Assembly (NCBI RefSeq): GCF_000327385.1
Contig: NW_008708594.1
Span: 2,263 to 66,262 of the forward strand
Length of the DNA stretch: 64,000 bases
From: Lottia gigantea
Taxonomy: Eukaryota > Mollusca > Gastropoda > Lottiidae
Direction: 5' to 3'
The position numbers and the translations under genes were made by a program. The notes below the pieces were generated by a model. The model saw only the letters and a program-made list of their open reading frames with translations, had not been told where the DNA came from and did no database searches. Shown piece by piece: positions 1 through 11,605 of the stretch; the stretch's first letter is position 1; each line of letters starts with the position of its first letter.

Positions 1-849
1 TGAGGCACGTGAAATGTTTTCGAAAAATACAGGTAATTGCGGGTAAAATCTTTTACTTTAATTCGTTTTTTTCCTGCCTAGACTGAAAGACTGTAAACAT
101 TATGGCTTATTGTTTGCAGATTTTCTGTCGAAGCCCTGCTTGGATGTAATCGCTTGCATTTAAATAGATATCTATTGCAGTCAAGATATATGCTGAAATT
201 CGTAATAGCTTGATGGAAACTAAAAAAAGGTAATACGTTGTTATATGCTTGCTCTATTTGTAGATCAGTTGAATCAGAAGATGTGACCACGAAGGAGACT
301 CTGAAGGATTTTAGAGCTTATATTCTGTAGTTCATTGTGTGTTTTGGAGTGGCAGCATTTATCTTTATTCAAGCTGTTTACAAGGTATACCCTGGTGGAG
401 TTTAAATCTTTAATGCCCCAACCACCCAACCGCCCTATCGCCCCATATGTACACAACTGCGCCAAAGGAATAAAGTTGAATACACGCATTAACTACTAAA
501 CGAAACTATTCAATATTTGGTGACGTCATTATTATAGAATCAAAGACTTTAAAAATGAAACGAAACAAATAATTATTTCTCTTTTGCTCTTCTTACTGTA
601 TACTTACGTCTTACGGTATTGGTATAGACGAGTAGTCTGCGTTTTATGCATTCAATTTTCTGTATTCCAGAGTTTTGGTCAGACATTTATCAAAGATGAC
701 CAGTTCCTAACTGCCGTGGGTTCCAGTGTGGCCTTTACCGCTACAGTATTTCGATTGATTCTTGGACTATCAGCAGATAGATGCGGTATTAAGGTAAGAC
801 TTGATCAAATCCGTATGAGTATTTACAGCTGTCATCCTTGCCGATTATG

Positions 850-1490
850 AGAATTATATCCCAGTTGCATCAAGGATTGTTTTGCTTTTATGCACGGACC
901 AATTGTAGTCCTGAATCTCCACCAAACGCCATATTTTTTTTGACCCACTTGAGTCTCGACCAATAGAAAAGACACGGAAAACGAACGTTCGATAGATAGA
1001 CACGTGACAAGTAAGCTCAAGTACCCGCAGATACACACCAATGGCTCGGCGATCCCGGCTCGAGAGAGCACGTATTCGGTCGAATCTAGGTGTATGCTGA
1101 TGCAGCACGGAGCACAGGAAGGCTGAATATGTTTAAATGGACAGTCGGGTCATTTTGGGGGTTGATTTGAGTATGTGTAAATAGTTTTCAGTAGTACTAG
1201 AAATGTACCAAAATCGCAAACTTCCTTCCAAAATATCTCATACTAGGAATTTTACTCACAATTTCTGTATAGGACTTTTCTATCACTGAGTACCTTAAGT
1301 CGTCATTTTAACATTCAAACGCGGGTAATTCTTGACACACATGGGTTTGAAGGCTCGAATGTCGACGGTGAGCTGTGAAAGATTGGCATAGCTAAAAATT
1401 AAAAAATTCCAGTTTCTCAGACTAAAATAAGATTGGTCAAAAAGAATGGTGCATCTGTCCCTTTAATTTCTATTATTATTATTATTTTCA
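850..1490. other. Intron of the MFS remnant with a MITE copy
   Basis: Between the second and third transporter blocks there is no coding signal. The right half is a MITE copy (1138-1465). The left half (about 880-1110) is somewhat richer in CpG but carries nothing I recognise. Confidence 0.5.
1138..1465 (+). mobile_element. MITE family 1, copy A
   Basis: A roughly 330-bp non-autonomous element. Its right end reads GCATCTGTCCCTTTAA, the inverted counterpart of the left end AAAGGGACAG seen in better copies at 8109 and 42664. Internal landmarks shared by all copies are TTGATTTGAGT near the left end, TCTTCAGAAGTACTAGAAAT, and a segment with CAAACGCGG and a CACGTGG-like motif before the right end. 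No protein is encoded. This copy lies in an intron of the MFS remnant. Confidence 0.65.
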
Positions 1491-2980
1491 GATAACATTT
1501 CTATGGACGTATATTCCTTGTATCATCTTGTTGTTTACAATTTATCAAGTTCAGTTTCTACCTAGAATATGGTATTTAATTTGGGTGAACGCCTTGTCCT
1601 GTTTACTTTCCAATATATTTATCTTAACGCCCCTGGCAGTCAAGACGATGTTTGGATCTGCATATTTTCTATATTTTCTTCTATTTTTCCTTAATATGGA
1701 CTGGTTCGGTAAGTATTCTTTTCTGACATACTCGAATACATGGATACTTGTCTATTACGTATAGACAAAATCGGCAGAAATTTCATTAACAAGGAGTTAT
1801 AAGACAGCTCGAGTGGCTTTAACTTTAAATCTGTAACTTGGGGAACAAATGTGTTATATTTATGTTAATGAAATGAGGTCAAAATGTTGTGGTCTTAGCT
1901 TTGCTTCTCATGCAATATAACCGCAGTGTGTATATTATTCTGAATCAAATGTGAAAGCTAATAAAATCCATGAAGTACGCCAGAATATTATCCAATAGTT
2001 ATCATGGACAGATACAGCCGTTGAAAGATGCAGCATATTCTGTCCAGCACGAACTGAGATAACAACTGCGTACTTTGGAGACAAGCGCGGACATGGAAAT
2101 CTATATGACATAAAAGCTTGTGTGGGATAAATAAATATATTACTTGGTGGATTGGCTGTACCACTGATAGTCAAGGCTCCGTTGTCCTTTGGTTGGCAAA
2201 CAGTATTCTACGTTATTGGTGGACTCATATGTGGCAGTGAGTATATTTCTACAGATAATTTATCAGACACGATTAGTTTTTTGGGCGTGCTTCTGCAACA
2301 TTCAATATATGGGATATATGTTTTGGTTACAGTTACCACAGGGGGACTTTGTTTAATCTCGCTTACCTGTCGGTTCATAGTTTAATATCTTGGCAGAGAT
2401 GTAAGAGACTGACAGGAGAAGAAGTCTACCATTGCGCAACAAACCAAGGACCATCCTAAACCGTTGCTTAGGACTCTTCATCTTTAAATGCTACCTAAAG
2501 TTTTTAACACTTCCTCATTTTGCGCTGCTGTACGTTGCCCTTAGGACTGTTAAAAGACGTAGTTTTATTTCATGTTTTATTTCTAGGTACTGTGCTGACT
2601 GTTTTGTTGAAGTTACCAATCTGTCGTATCGCCTGTCTGCATTTCCGAACTTGATCTAACGATCGTAATCAATCAGTATGTATCATATCACTAAGTTCTC
2701 TCGATAGAATTGTTGTGTAATCATTTTATGAATTTACGATAATACGTCAAAATATTTTAGAAGAAATACAAAAGTTGTTTTAAGTCTTTCATGTCTGTAT
2801 ATTAGATAAAATAAAACCATTCCGATTTCTTGTCTAACGTCGTGTTTTCCACAACCGAATAATGGCTTCAAGAAAACTATGTCATGCCATGATGATTTGA
2901 CCATCTCTAATAATATTGTATTGTAATAAAACTAAGGAGTAGTATACCCTAAAATTGTGTCCGTTATTTAATATTGTATT

Positions 2981-3028
2981 GGTGTTGTTCAGCAGTGAAC
3001 TGTAACATCAGCTCTGTATAAGTCACTC
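2981..3028 (-). pseudogene. Duplicated fragment of a Grl last exon
   Basis: Read on the minus strand this encodes TYTELMLQFTAEQ, a degenerate copy of TYTVVMLQFTTEP from the last exon of the adjacent Grl gene (3138-3242). It lies on the far side of a 22-bp minisatellite that starts inside that exon's end. A local duplication of the exon end followed by tandem growth between the copies explains the arrangement. Confidence 0.55.
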
Positions 3029-3150
3029 CATAACAATGATGTAGTCACTCTATAACAATGGTGTAGTCACTCTATAACAATGGTGTAGTCACTCTATAAC
3101 AATGGTGTAGTCACTCTATAACAATGGTGTAGTCACTCTATAACATTGTT
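3022..3150. repeat. 22-bp minisatellite at the 3' end of Grl gene 1
   Basis: About six head-to-tail copies of TAGTCACTCTATAACAATGG plus TG. The unit next to the gene contains the Grl stop codon (TAG at 3138-3140, minus strand), so the array forms the start of the 3' untranslated region. Confidence 0.85.
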
Positions 3151-5317
3151 GTATTGGTGCTGTTTGATACTAAATCACTGGATTGTGGTTCAGTAGTGAA
3201 CTGTAACATCACCACTGTATAAGTGACCAGCGTACCGACAAACTGAAAGGTAAAGGTCAATGTTCATCAGCAGGATACCTTGGACATTTTCTAAAAAGGC
3301 AAAGTTGTATAATAACTAGTGGGTATATCAGACATTCCTGGCGTTAATAAACCATTTACCTAGCTTTATAATATAAAGATATTGCGTTCTTCGTGTTGCA
3401 TTTAGCGAGTAAAGGAGTACCCGAAAGGTATCGTAAACACATTAGGGGATTGTAGTGTCAAAACGGTCGGTAGGCCTCGTCAATTGATTCAAGGGATATT
3501 TGTTTTAAAAGAGCATTACCATTAAGATAGCTGAGGTGTCTAAGGTCAATAATTCATACACTCTAAATCCTATCACAGAACCTTTTAAACGATCAATGAA
3601 CAGCCTCATCTGAAACAAAAAAGAATTGTCTATTTTGTATTCATAGTGAAATGTTAGCAACCATAGGGTCCCAAAGTATAAGACGAAGTTCGTAATAGCT
3701 TGACATTGTGAGCATGGAGATTATAATAAATACCAAATACACCACATGAACTATAATTAGATGTCATTGAAAATATTGGAGATTTGTCATGGTTATTTGT
3801 GTGTTTTGTAGGGGGCGGTACCAAAACGTATAATATTCTTTCATTCGTGAGTGTGTGTACATAATAACAAAATGAACCGTATATAGAAGCATTTTGATTG
3901 GGTGGTTTGAAAATCACGTCACATAACGAATATGTATTACCTGATACGAGATTTACCTGACGAAGTGAAACACGGTAGGGGTATATAATAGTTTCGGATG
4001 TTTTAAGAGACGATTCTGGTAGTCAATTGAGGTAAAACTCATGTGGAAGATCTTATTAGATGATACTTACAGATTTAAAGCCCCCATCTGATATCCTCCT
4101 GGCATCTATACTTAATAACTTATCTAATGGACTCTGAGCCTGAAATATAAAGGGATTACGTGAGTTAGTTTATTACAAAGAAAGGGAGCGAAATTTATCC
4201 TTTAACACAATGATATATCTATATCATATAATGGTATTGAGAATTGCTGCTTGCTAGTAAAGTAGGTGCTATGAGTTCGAAACACTTTTTACTCGAAACA
4301 CGTTTTACTCTGGTTCGCTTCCATTGAGCAATGCTCGTGGTTGTAATTACTTACTTGTAATGCTATAAGCGCCCCAAATACCATGAATATAACAACTTGA
4401 TGGAAATAAACAAAAGCCACAGACATCACTAAAAACGTTTCATATCTGGTCAACAGCTTTCTTATCACACCATATAAGGCGAATAATACAATAGGTACAC
4501 ACGTCAAAAATATACTAAATAAATAATGACGTAGCATAGTGTTGACATGTTCTAGAATCTGAACTGCGCTGTTATGTTCTTGTCGAAAAGATTCAATCAC
4601 ATTTTCACTGGCTGGTTCGCCTTCTGCTACGATTTTATCGACGACATTTTGAACATTTTTGGACACTGTTTTAAAAGTGGCATAAACAATGTAAAACATG
4701 CCACATGAGGTGTAGGCCATGATGTTTAAATGAGATCCCACAAAAAGCTGGTGAAGGAATAAGAGCGTAATAGAAATGCCGGTGCTCAGAGGAGTGTTAA
4801 AATTTAAGGGATAAATCAACCTTTCTAAATCCTTTCGTCCAAACCAATAATACATAGTGCACATCCAGATAGCGTTAGATACACTAGAGGCTACATTAAA
4901 TCCGGTATTGCATTTAAGTACAATAGTTGTGTGCCTATGAATGGCTATTGTTCCAAATTTTTTCTGATGGTTGTAAAAATCTTTGGATAGTTCTTCAAAT
5001 TTCTCACAAAATGAGAGAAAGGCTCCGAAAGAGAAATACGAACCCCCAAGATTGAAGGCGAACAAGGCTAATAGCGGTATGATCCGCCCAGCATCTTGCT
5101 CTCTGAATAGCACCACGCCGTATTTTGCTGTCATTGCCCATATCAACAACTGGGTTACAGCAAAATAGAAACACCCAACAACTCGAATTATACGGTTACC
5201 AATTCCTCTTCCTTTCGAAAATCCACCGAATAAGCACGTGATTTTTCCAAAAGTGATGATAGGTCGAAAAAGCTCTCCAATGTTTACTAATTTTCTTTCC
5301 GGCGTCTTGTCACTCAT
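3138..5317 (-). CDS. Gustatory receptor-like (Grl) 7-TM protein, gene 1
   Basis: Insect-type gustatory receptor-like membrane protein, in other animals a presumed ligand-gated channel or chemoreceptor. Exons (minus): 5317-4355 (321 codons), 4139-4071 (23), 3609-3520 (30), 3242-3138 (34 plus stop), about 408 aa. All three introns are phase 0 with GT/AG borders (donors GTAAGT, GTAAGT, GTAATG). Hydrophobic segments lie near residues 44-65, 79-102, 133-155, 180-215, 265-288 and 295-320; the seventh is in the last exon, whose TYTVVMLQF fits the family's TYhhhhhQF signature. The 23- and 30-codon exons carry the pre-TM7 region (LLSIDARRIS; GFRVYELLTLD). The ATG at 5317 was chosen because no in-frame ATG lies further upstream except 5341; an extra 5' exon is possible because an acceptor-like AATAG precedes the open frame at about 5426. 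The ligand is unknown. Confidence 0.85.
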
Positions 5318-5429
5318 GGTGTTTGTTGCATTCAAATACATAAAACCGGAAGTGGATCCTCCCAATTTTATTTCCAGCTCCTGAGATCGCTTCAAATAAT
5401 CAAAAAAATCAGATGATTCATACACTAAC

Positions 5430-6064
5430 TATTAAATAAATTGAGACTTTCACCGTTGTGTTATTCCTTACAACATTATTCTATTCCTTGTCTTGAATCC
5501 GCTTTAGATCAGCTCAAATAATCAGGAACTGAAGTTGATCTATATTTTGATATTTGTAGTCGAATGATTAAATGTATCGTGTCTCTCATGTGCGAAATGT
5601 GTGATCAATACATTAATTGCTTCAGAAGATTACTTTACAAACAGAGAATACTGCAGCAAATCGGTTGTTGAAAGCTTAATAATTCCATACTACAGTATAT
5701 ATCTATTAAGCTGGACCATTGGGTGTAGTTAAAACAGTTTGATTTAGTTAAAGTAAACACAATCCTTGCAATAAATTGAATGAATTGGTTTCACGTATTA
5801 TAATCACAAATCCATTAGATTTTAACGTTGTTCAATACCTTAAATTAATACAACAATCTAAATCATCATGTTTTATTGAAACAATTACAAGATGCAGAGA
5901 ATTACAAACAATCAAACTTTCACCGATATAAATCTATTCCATCAACAGAGAATATAATGACTTTGTGAAGGATTTTACTTCAAAAGTAATAATTACATCA
6001 ATACTTTTCAGTATAAGTATTTCATTTAAACTGATTTATTTTCACTCTGATATCTGTATGACTT
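5430..6064. other. Upstream region of Grl gene 1
   Basis: AT-rich sequence between the Grl gene 1 start and the 55-bp array. I see no coding signal and no clear TATA box at a fixed distance from the ATG. The promoter of gene 1 should lie here or inside the array. Confidence 0.4.
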
Positions 6065-6065
6065 C

Positions 6066-7613
6066 TATAGATAGAGCATTTCCTATTACAACTAATCCTT
6101 GTGACCTAGGTCAGTGTTTATATAATTAGAGTATCTCCTATTACAACTAATACTTGTGACCTAGGTCAGTGTTTATATAGTTAGAGTATCTCCTATTACA
6201 ACAAATACTTGTGACCCCGGTCAGTGTTTATATAGTTAGAGTATCTCCTATTACAACTAATCCTTGTGACCTAGGTCAGTGTTTATATAATTAGAGTATC
6301 TCCTATTACAACTAATACTTGTGACCTAGGTCAGTGTTTATATAGTTAGAGTATCTCCTATTACAACTAATACTTGTGACCCAGGTCAGTGTTTATATAG
6401 TTAGAGTATCTCCTATTACAACAAATACTTGTGACCCAGGTCAGTGTTTATATAGTTTGAGTATCTCCTATTACAACAAATACTTGTGACCCAGGTCAGT
6501 GTTTATATAGTTAGAGTATCTCCTATTACAACTAATCCTTGTGACCTAGGTCAGTGTTTATATAATTAGAGTATCTCCTATTACAACTAATACTTGTGAC
6601 CTAGGTCAGTGTTTATATAGTTAGAGTATCTCCTATTACAACTAATACTTGTGACCCAGGACAGTGTTTATATAGTTAGAGTATCTCCTATTACAACAAA
6701 TACTTGTGACCTAGGTCAGTGTTTATATAGATAGAGTATATCCTATTACAACTAATACTTGTGACCCAGGTCAGTGTTTATATAGATAGAGTATCTCCTA
6801 TTACAACAAATACTTGTGACCCAGATCAGTGTTTATATAGATATAGTATCTCCTATTACAACAAATACTTGTGACCTAGGTCAGTGTTTATATAGTTAGA
6901 GTATCTCCCCTAACAACAAATACTTGAGACCTAGGTCAGTGTTTATATAGATAGAGTATCTCCTATTACAACAAATACTTGTGACCCAGGTCAGTGTTTA
7001 TATAGATAGAGTATGTCCTATTACAACTAATCCTTGTGACCAGGTCAGTGTTTATATAGATAGAGTATGTCCTATTACAACTAATCCTTGTGACCAGGTC
7101 AGTGTTTATATAGATAGAGTATCTCCTATTACAACTAATACTTGTGACCTAGGTCAGTGTTTATATAGTTAGAGTATCTCCCCTAACAACTAATACTTGT
7201 GACCTAGGTCAGTGCTTCTATAGATAGAGTATCTCCTATTACAACTAATGCTTGTGACCCAGGTCAGTGCTTCTATAGATAGAGTATCTCCTATTACAAC
7301 TAATACTTGTGACCCAGGTCAGTGTTTATATAGATAGAGTATCTCCTATAACAACTAATACCTGTGACCTCGGTCAGTGCTTCTATAGATAGAGTATCTC
7401 CCCTAACAACTAATACTTGTGACCTAGGTCAGTGTTTATATAGTTTGAGTATCTCCTATTACAACTAATACTTGTGACCCAGGTCAGTGTTTATATAGAT
7501 AGAGTATCTCACCTAACAACTAATACTTGTGACCAGGTCAGTGTTTATATAGTTAGAGTATCTCCTATAACAACTAATACTTGTGACCTAGGTCAGTGTT
7601 TCTATAGCAGAGT
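6066..7613. repeat. 55-bp satellite between the two Grl genes, about 28 units
   Basis: Tandem units of about 55 bp. Landmarks in each are ATCTCCTATTACAAC, ACTTGTGACC and TCAGTGTTTATATAG. Many units centre on the perfect 12-bp palindrome TGACCTAGGTCA; others have TGACCCAGGTCA. Units differ by a few substitutions and by single-base losses near 7040-7110 and 7535. It fills the gap between the 3' end of Grl gene 2 (7800) and the 5' flank of Grl gene 1. Confidence 0.95.
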
Positions 7614-7799
7614 ATAAATATAGAGTTTGTGCTACTGTTATCAGAAAGAATTAATTAGGTCTTTAAGAAATATTTGGCTAAAGTTCCAGCAACAAGTTTT
7701 GAATTCTAGTAGGAATTCCATTATGCACTGTGGTATATACATCACTTCTAACTAAGTCCATAACCAAGCTGTATCCTGTAGCATCTGTAGTTTGGATCT

Positions 7800-10645
7800 T
7801 CAACTGAACTGTATTATCACCACAGCGTACGTTACCAGTGTACCCGAAAGCTAAAATTAGAGGAAAAACTATCCAGACATGAACGTGAATTACTTCCCTT
7901 CTCTTAATAAAATTACTATAAATTATCTAAAAGAATTCTGTTTGTTTAATAAGTCCGGAAGTTTTCCATCGTAGTTAAACAATAGTCGCGTTGATCCCAA
8001 GTTGGTTTTTACTCTGACCAATCGAAAGCAAAATATGGCGTGAAAATAGCTGTTTGGTGCAGCTGGTCAGTTGAGATTAAAAACCCCCGCAACCTCCTGT
8101 ATGTTTTTAAAGGGACAGATCAACCTTTTCGGGTGTTGATTTGAGTCTTGAATGTATGTAAATAGTCTTCAGAAGTACTAGAAATTCCTTCACAAATATC
8201 TCAAACTAGGAATATCTTTACCTATTTCTATAGATGTCTTTTCTATATGGCAGTGTCTCAGGAAAAGACAACTCGTATTTTTAACTTTCCAACGCAGATA
8301 ATTCTGGACGCACGTGGATTTGAAGTCTCAAATTTCGACGGCGAGCTGTGCATACTAATACCGATTGACTAAGCTATAAAGATTCCCGTTTTTGAGACTA
8401 AGATATACATAGTAATATATCAGAATGTTTACCATGAGAATAGCTGTAACATCTAGGGTGAACATTTCATATACTGTAAATCCTATTTTAGATGCTGTTA
8501 ATCGACTGATAAATAACGATACCTACAAAATAGTGCAACATATTGTTAGCCACCGACATGGTATTTTATATCCATCTTATTTTACTCACTGGTGGAGAGG
8601 AGGGGATGACCTGGCTGTGGCCCTCCGAATTCAATTCACATATTATCATTTAACATAAATGGAATATAAATCACTAACACTGATAATATTTGATTGCGCC
8701 GGCACGCTTCAACTCATTATTAAATTTGGAGATTCCAAACAACTAATATTGATTGAGTGGTATTATTATTATTATTGGTATGTTTCCAAATTGTCAGCAT
8801 AATTTATGAATCACTCTGCCAATTGTCGTCCTTCTTGTTGCGTAGTAACATTTATGAATAATTGCCCTTAAATTCAAAAATAGACAACATATTATGTTGA
8901 GATGGTATTTGTTGATAAAGATAAGATGCGCTCAATTGGCAGTTTCTTCTAGGTGGGCATATATTTTGGGAAACCCTTCGATTCTTACTGACCAATTGAT
9001 ATCTGGTATCTGGTATCTGGATACATACCGATCTATATCCCTTCTCAGAGACTGTTTCAACATCTATGTCCACCAAATACGACAGTGGTTCATGTGCCTG
9101 GAATTGTGATTTAAGTAGAACAGAGGATGATTATCTATTCATGCATGTAAATATAAACAGTACGTAAAATAGGGTCAAAGTTTCTATGTTGAATATATGA
9201 ATATATATATATCTATTCTCAAGTTACAATATATAAATAAATGATAAGAAAACAAGCGGGGAATTGCTGTTAACGAGCTAGTTGTCCATGTTAAGTTATT
9301 TTCCAGATAGTCACCCCTCGCAGAACAAGACTATATTTGACTTGTGGACCAGCTTTACTTTTCATTCTAAATACTATGGGAAATATTTCGTTTAAACAAA
9401 TGAAATCAAATGAATGGAGTTTTACGTCCGACCTTTCTACACCATGCGGGCCAATGGAGACGGGCAATGCCATTCAGGGTGCAATTAGGGAAATTTTGCC
9501 AGGACAGTGGCATTGACCTCCTTTTTTAATTTCCAACTGTCGAGGTATCTTTAAAGTACACAGCCTGTAGTCCCGTCCGAACGACTAGATGCTTTTTGCA
9601 GCTCCTTTCATTTGTATCAATGACAGGTGGTGTGATAAACGAGATAAGACGTACACGGACTAACCTTTAAGGTAATGAAGGAGCCAACAACCAGGGTAAA
9701 AGCCGGAACAAATAAATAACTCAAAGCAATGGTTGCTATTAAATTCAATTCGTACCACGAGAGAACACCTCTTATAGTTCCATATAATACAAAGCACATG
9801 ATAGGTATACAGGCAGTGAATATAGCGAAAAGAAGATGTGCTACCAAAGAATTGGTAAGACCCACTATATTTATAAGGCTTAAGTGTCTCTGTCGTAACG
9901 TCTCCATAACATTCCCAAAATCTGGGTCAACTGTTTTCGTTTGCACGTGCTTTTTCATTACATCCTTTAGGTTCGTAGCAAGGACTGTAAACTCTATCAG
10001 AATAACGATGAACGTATAATAAGCAATGGACGATATGGCATGCCAATGACACATTTGGTACCCTTGATGTAACAGTAGTAAGGTAAAGGCGACAACTGTG
10101 TTTGTCCAGTTATCAAAATTAAACGGGAACAGAACATTTTCCAATTCATGTTTACCGGTGTATAATAAATAAGTGTACCAAGCCGAATATAGAGAACTTA
10201 AGCACAACATTACAATAATTGCCACTTTTACCATTTTCTTAGAGATTGATGCGAACTTCAAAACTCCAAATTTCCTTTGGTGATCGTCAAAGGCTGCTAC
10301 AAACCTCTCATAATTTTTGTTAAAGGTTAACTGAGCAGCTAATGAAATAAAAGTAATTCCCCCACTATTCACGGATATTGCAAACAGTGGTAAAAGCCGA
10401 CCGAGCTTCTGTTCTTTAAAAACTACTAAAACGTATTTAGCCGTCATGGCCATGAATAGAATCTGTATCACGACAATATACACTATCTGTAACGAATTAA
10501 CCAGTGCCTTCTTACAACTTTTGACCTCATTTCTTTCCCTGTACATTCCAATATATTTCATAAAGATGATCGCTGGTTTCAGCGTTGCTCTAGTGTCAAC
10601 GATATCAATTTTAGGCATTGTGGAATCATTTATGCGATTGGACAT
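7800..10645 (-). CDS. Gustatory receptor-like (Grl) 7-TM protein, gene 2
   Basis: Tandem paralogue of the Grl gene at 3138-5317. Exons (minus): 10645-9665 (327 codons), 9097-9029 (23), 8522-8433 (30), 7850-7800 (16 plus stop), about 396 aa. The two middle exons have exactly the sizes found in gene 1, and the three introns sit at the same places in phase 0. Shared blocks include AMTAKY, the EQ..GR..PLFA-type stretch and HQRKFG/HQKKFG before TM3, IGFTVYEMFTLD before the last intron, and TYAVVIIQF in TM7 (family motif TYhhhhhQF). The C-terminal tail after QF is a single Ser, against about 19 residues in gene 1. The start is a true ATG (MSNRIND); a second Met nine codons on would also work. The intron at 8523-9028 has no repeat; the one at 7851-8432 holds a MITE, and the one at 9098-9664 holds a SINE piece. 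Likely chemosensory; no ligand evidence. Confidence 0.88.
8109..8404 (+). mobile_element. MITE family 1, copy B
   Basis: Starts with TAAAGGGACAGATC, has the shared internal blocks (GTCTTCAGAAGTACTAGAAA, CAACGCAGATAATTCTGGAC) and loses its right terminus at about 8404, just before the third exon of Grl gene 2. It is an intronic insertion in that gene. Confidence 0.7.
9411..9625 (-). mobile_element. SINE-like element, copy in an intron of Grl gene 2
   Basis: Read on the minus strand: a conserved core beginning TTCGGACGGGACTACAGG, then TCCTGGCAAAATTTCCCTAA, and the 3' end GGACGTAAAACTCCATTCAT. The same order of blocks occurs at 52575-52882, where a tRNA-like head is also present. The 5' head is missing here. 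Confidence 0.6.
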
Positions 10646-10825
10646 GTTGGATACCTGATACGTTTACTGCCGTTAGTTACCGATTTGGTTCCAGTCAGTA
10701 TCCAATCACGAAGAAATCGTCAACAACGACATAAGCTGTTAGGTGTTATAGAAAACACCTGTTATTGTTACTGCTATTGTTACGGTCCGATTTGGATATT
10801 CCGCTTGACAGTTCTTATTGAAGTT

Positions 10826-11605
10826 CTTCCCCACAAACACTGATGGACCTTGCTAACACCACAAACCTCGTCTCTGGATGTTCTTCCACGCAGACACTGA
10901 TGGACCGTTGCTTATACCACACACCTTGACTCGGGGTGTTTTTCCACACAGACACTGATGGACCGTTGCTAATACCACAAACCTCGTCTTGGGATGTTTT
11001 TCCACACAGACACTGATGGACCGTTGCATATACCACAAACCTCGTCTTGGGATGTTTTTCCACACAGACACTGATGGACCGTTGCTGATACCACACACCT
11101 TGACTCGGGGTGTTTTTCCACACAGACACTGATGGACCGTTGCAAATACCACAAACCTCGTCTTGGGATGTTCTTCCACACAGACACTGATGGACCGTTG
11201 CTAATACCACAAACCTCGTCTTGGGATGTTTTTCCACACAGACACTGATGGACCGTTGCTAATACCACAAACCTCGTCGTGGGATGTTCTTCCACACAGA
11301 AACTGATGGACCGTTGCTAATACCACAAACCTCGTCTTGGGGTGTTCTTCCACACAGACACTGATGGACCGTTGCTAATACCACAAACCTCGTCTTGGGG
11401 TGTTCTTCCACACAGACACTGATGGACCGTTGCTAATACCACAAACCTCGTCTTGGGATGTTCTTCCACACAGACACTGATGGACCGTTGCTAATACCAC
11501 AAACCTCGTCTTGGGGTGTTCTTCCACACAGACACTGATGGACCGTTGCTAATACCACAAACCTCGTCTTGGGGTGTTCTTCCACACAGACACTGATGGA
11601 CCTAA
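10826..11605. repeat. 58-bp minisatellite upstream of Grl gene 2
   Basis: About 13 units of 58 bp with landmarks CACTGATGGACCGTTGC, ACCACAAACCTCGTC and TTCCACACAGA. It begins about 180 bp upstream of the Grl gene 2 start codon, so the proximal promoter is squeezed between the gene and the array. Open frames across it are a by-product of the repeat. Confidence 0.95.

Larger units (their letters stand above)
264..2236 (+). pseudogene. MFS transporter remnant (oxalate/formate antiporter-like), 3' part
   Basis: Four exon-like blocks match a 12-TM major facilitator transporter of the oxalate:formate/monocarboxylate type. The blocks are 264-384, 671-793, 1492-1708 and about 2131-2236. The first three have AG acceptors and GT donors and join in frame. 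The join of blocks 1 and 2 reads AVYK-SFGQTFIKDDQFL, and block 2 ends with the loop RLILGLSADRCGIK, typical of an MFS cytoplasmic loop. Block 4 encodes LLGGLAVPLIVKAPLSFGW plus a last helix. Signs of decay: an in-frame TAG at 328-330, where these transporters usually have Trp, in the middle of a helix; no AG acceptor upstream of block 4, which has an in-frame stop at 2128-2130; and residues missing between blocks 3 and 4. The 5' half lies outside the window. The family call is from motif memory. A diverged working gene with unseen exons is less likely. Confidence 0.6.

Noticed and set aside
4983-5168. Plus-strand frame opposite Grl gene 1
   Set aside because: Antisense shadow of a well supported exon.
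6066-7613. CRISPR-like array
   Set aside because: Whole units repeat head to tail without unique spacers, in a eukaryotic intergenic region.
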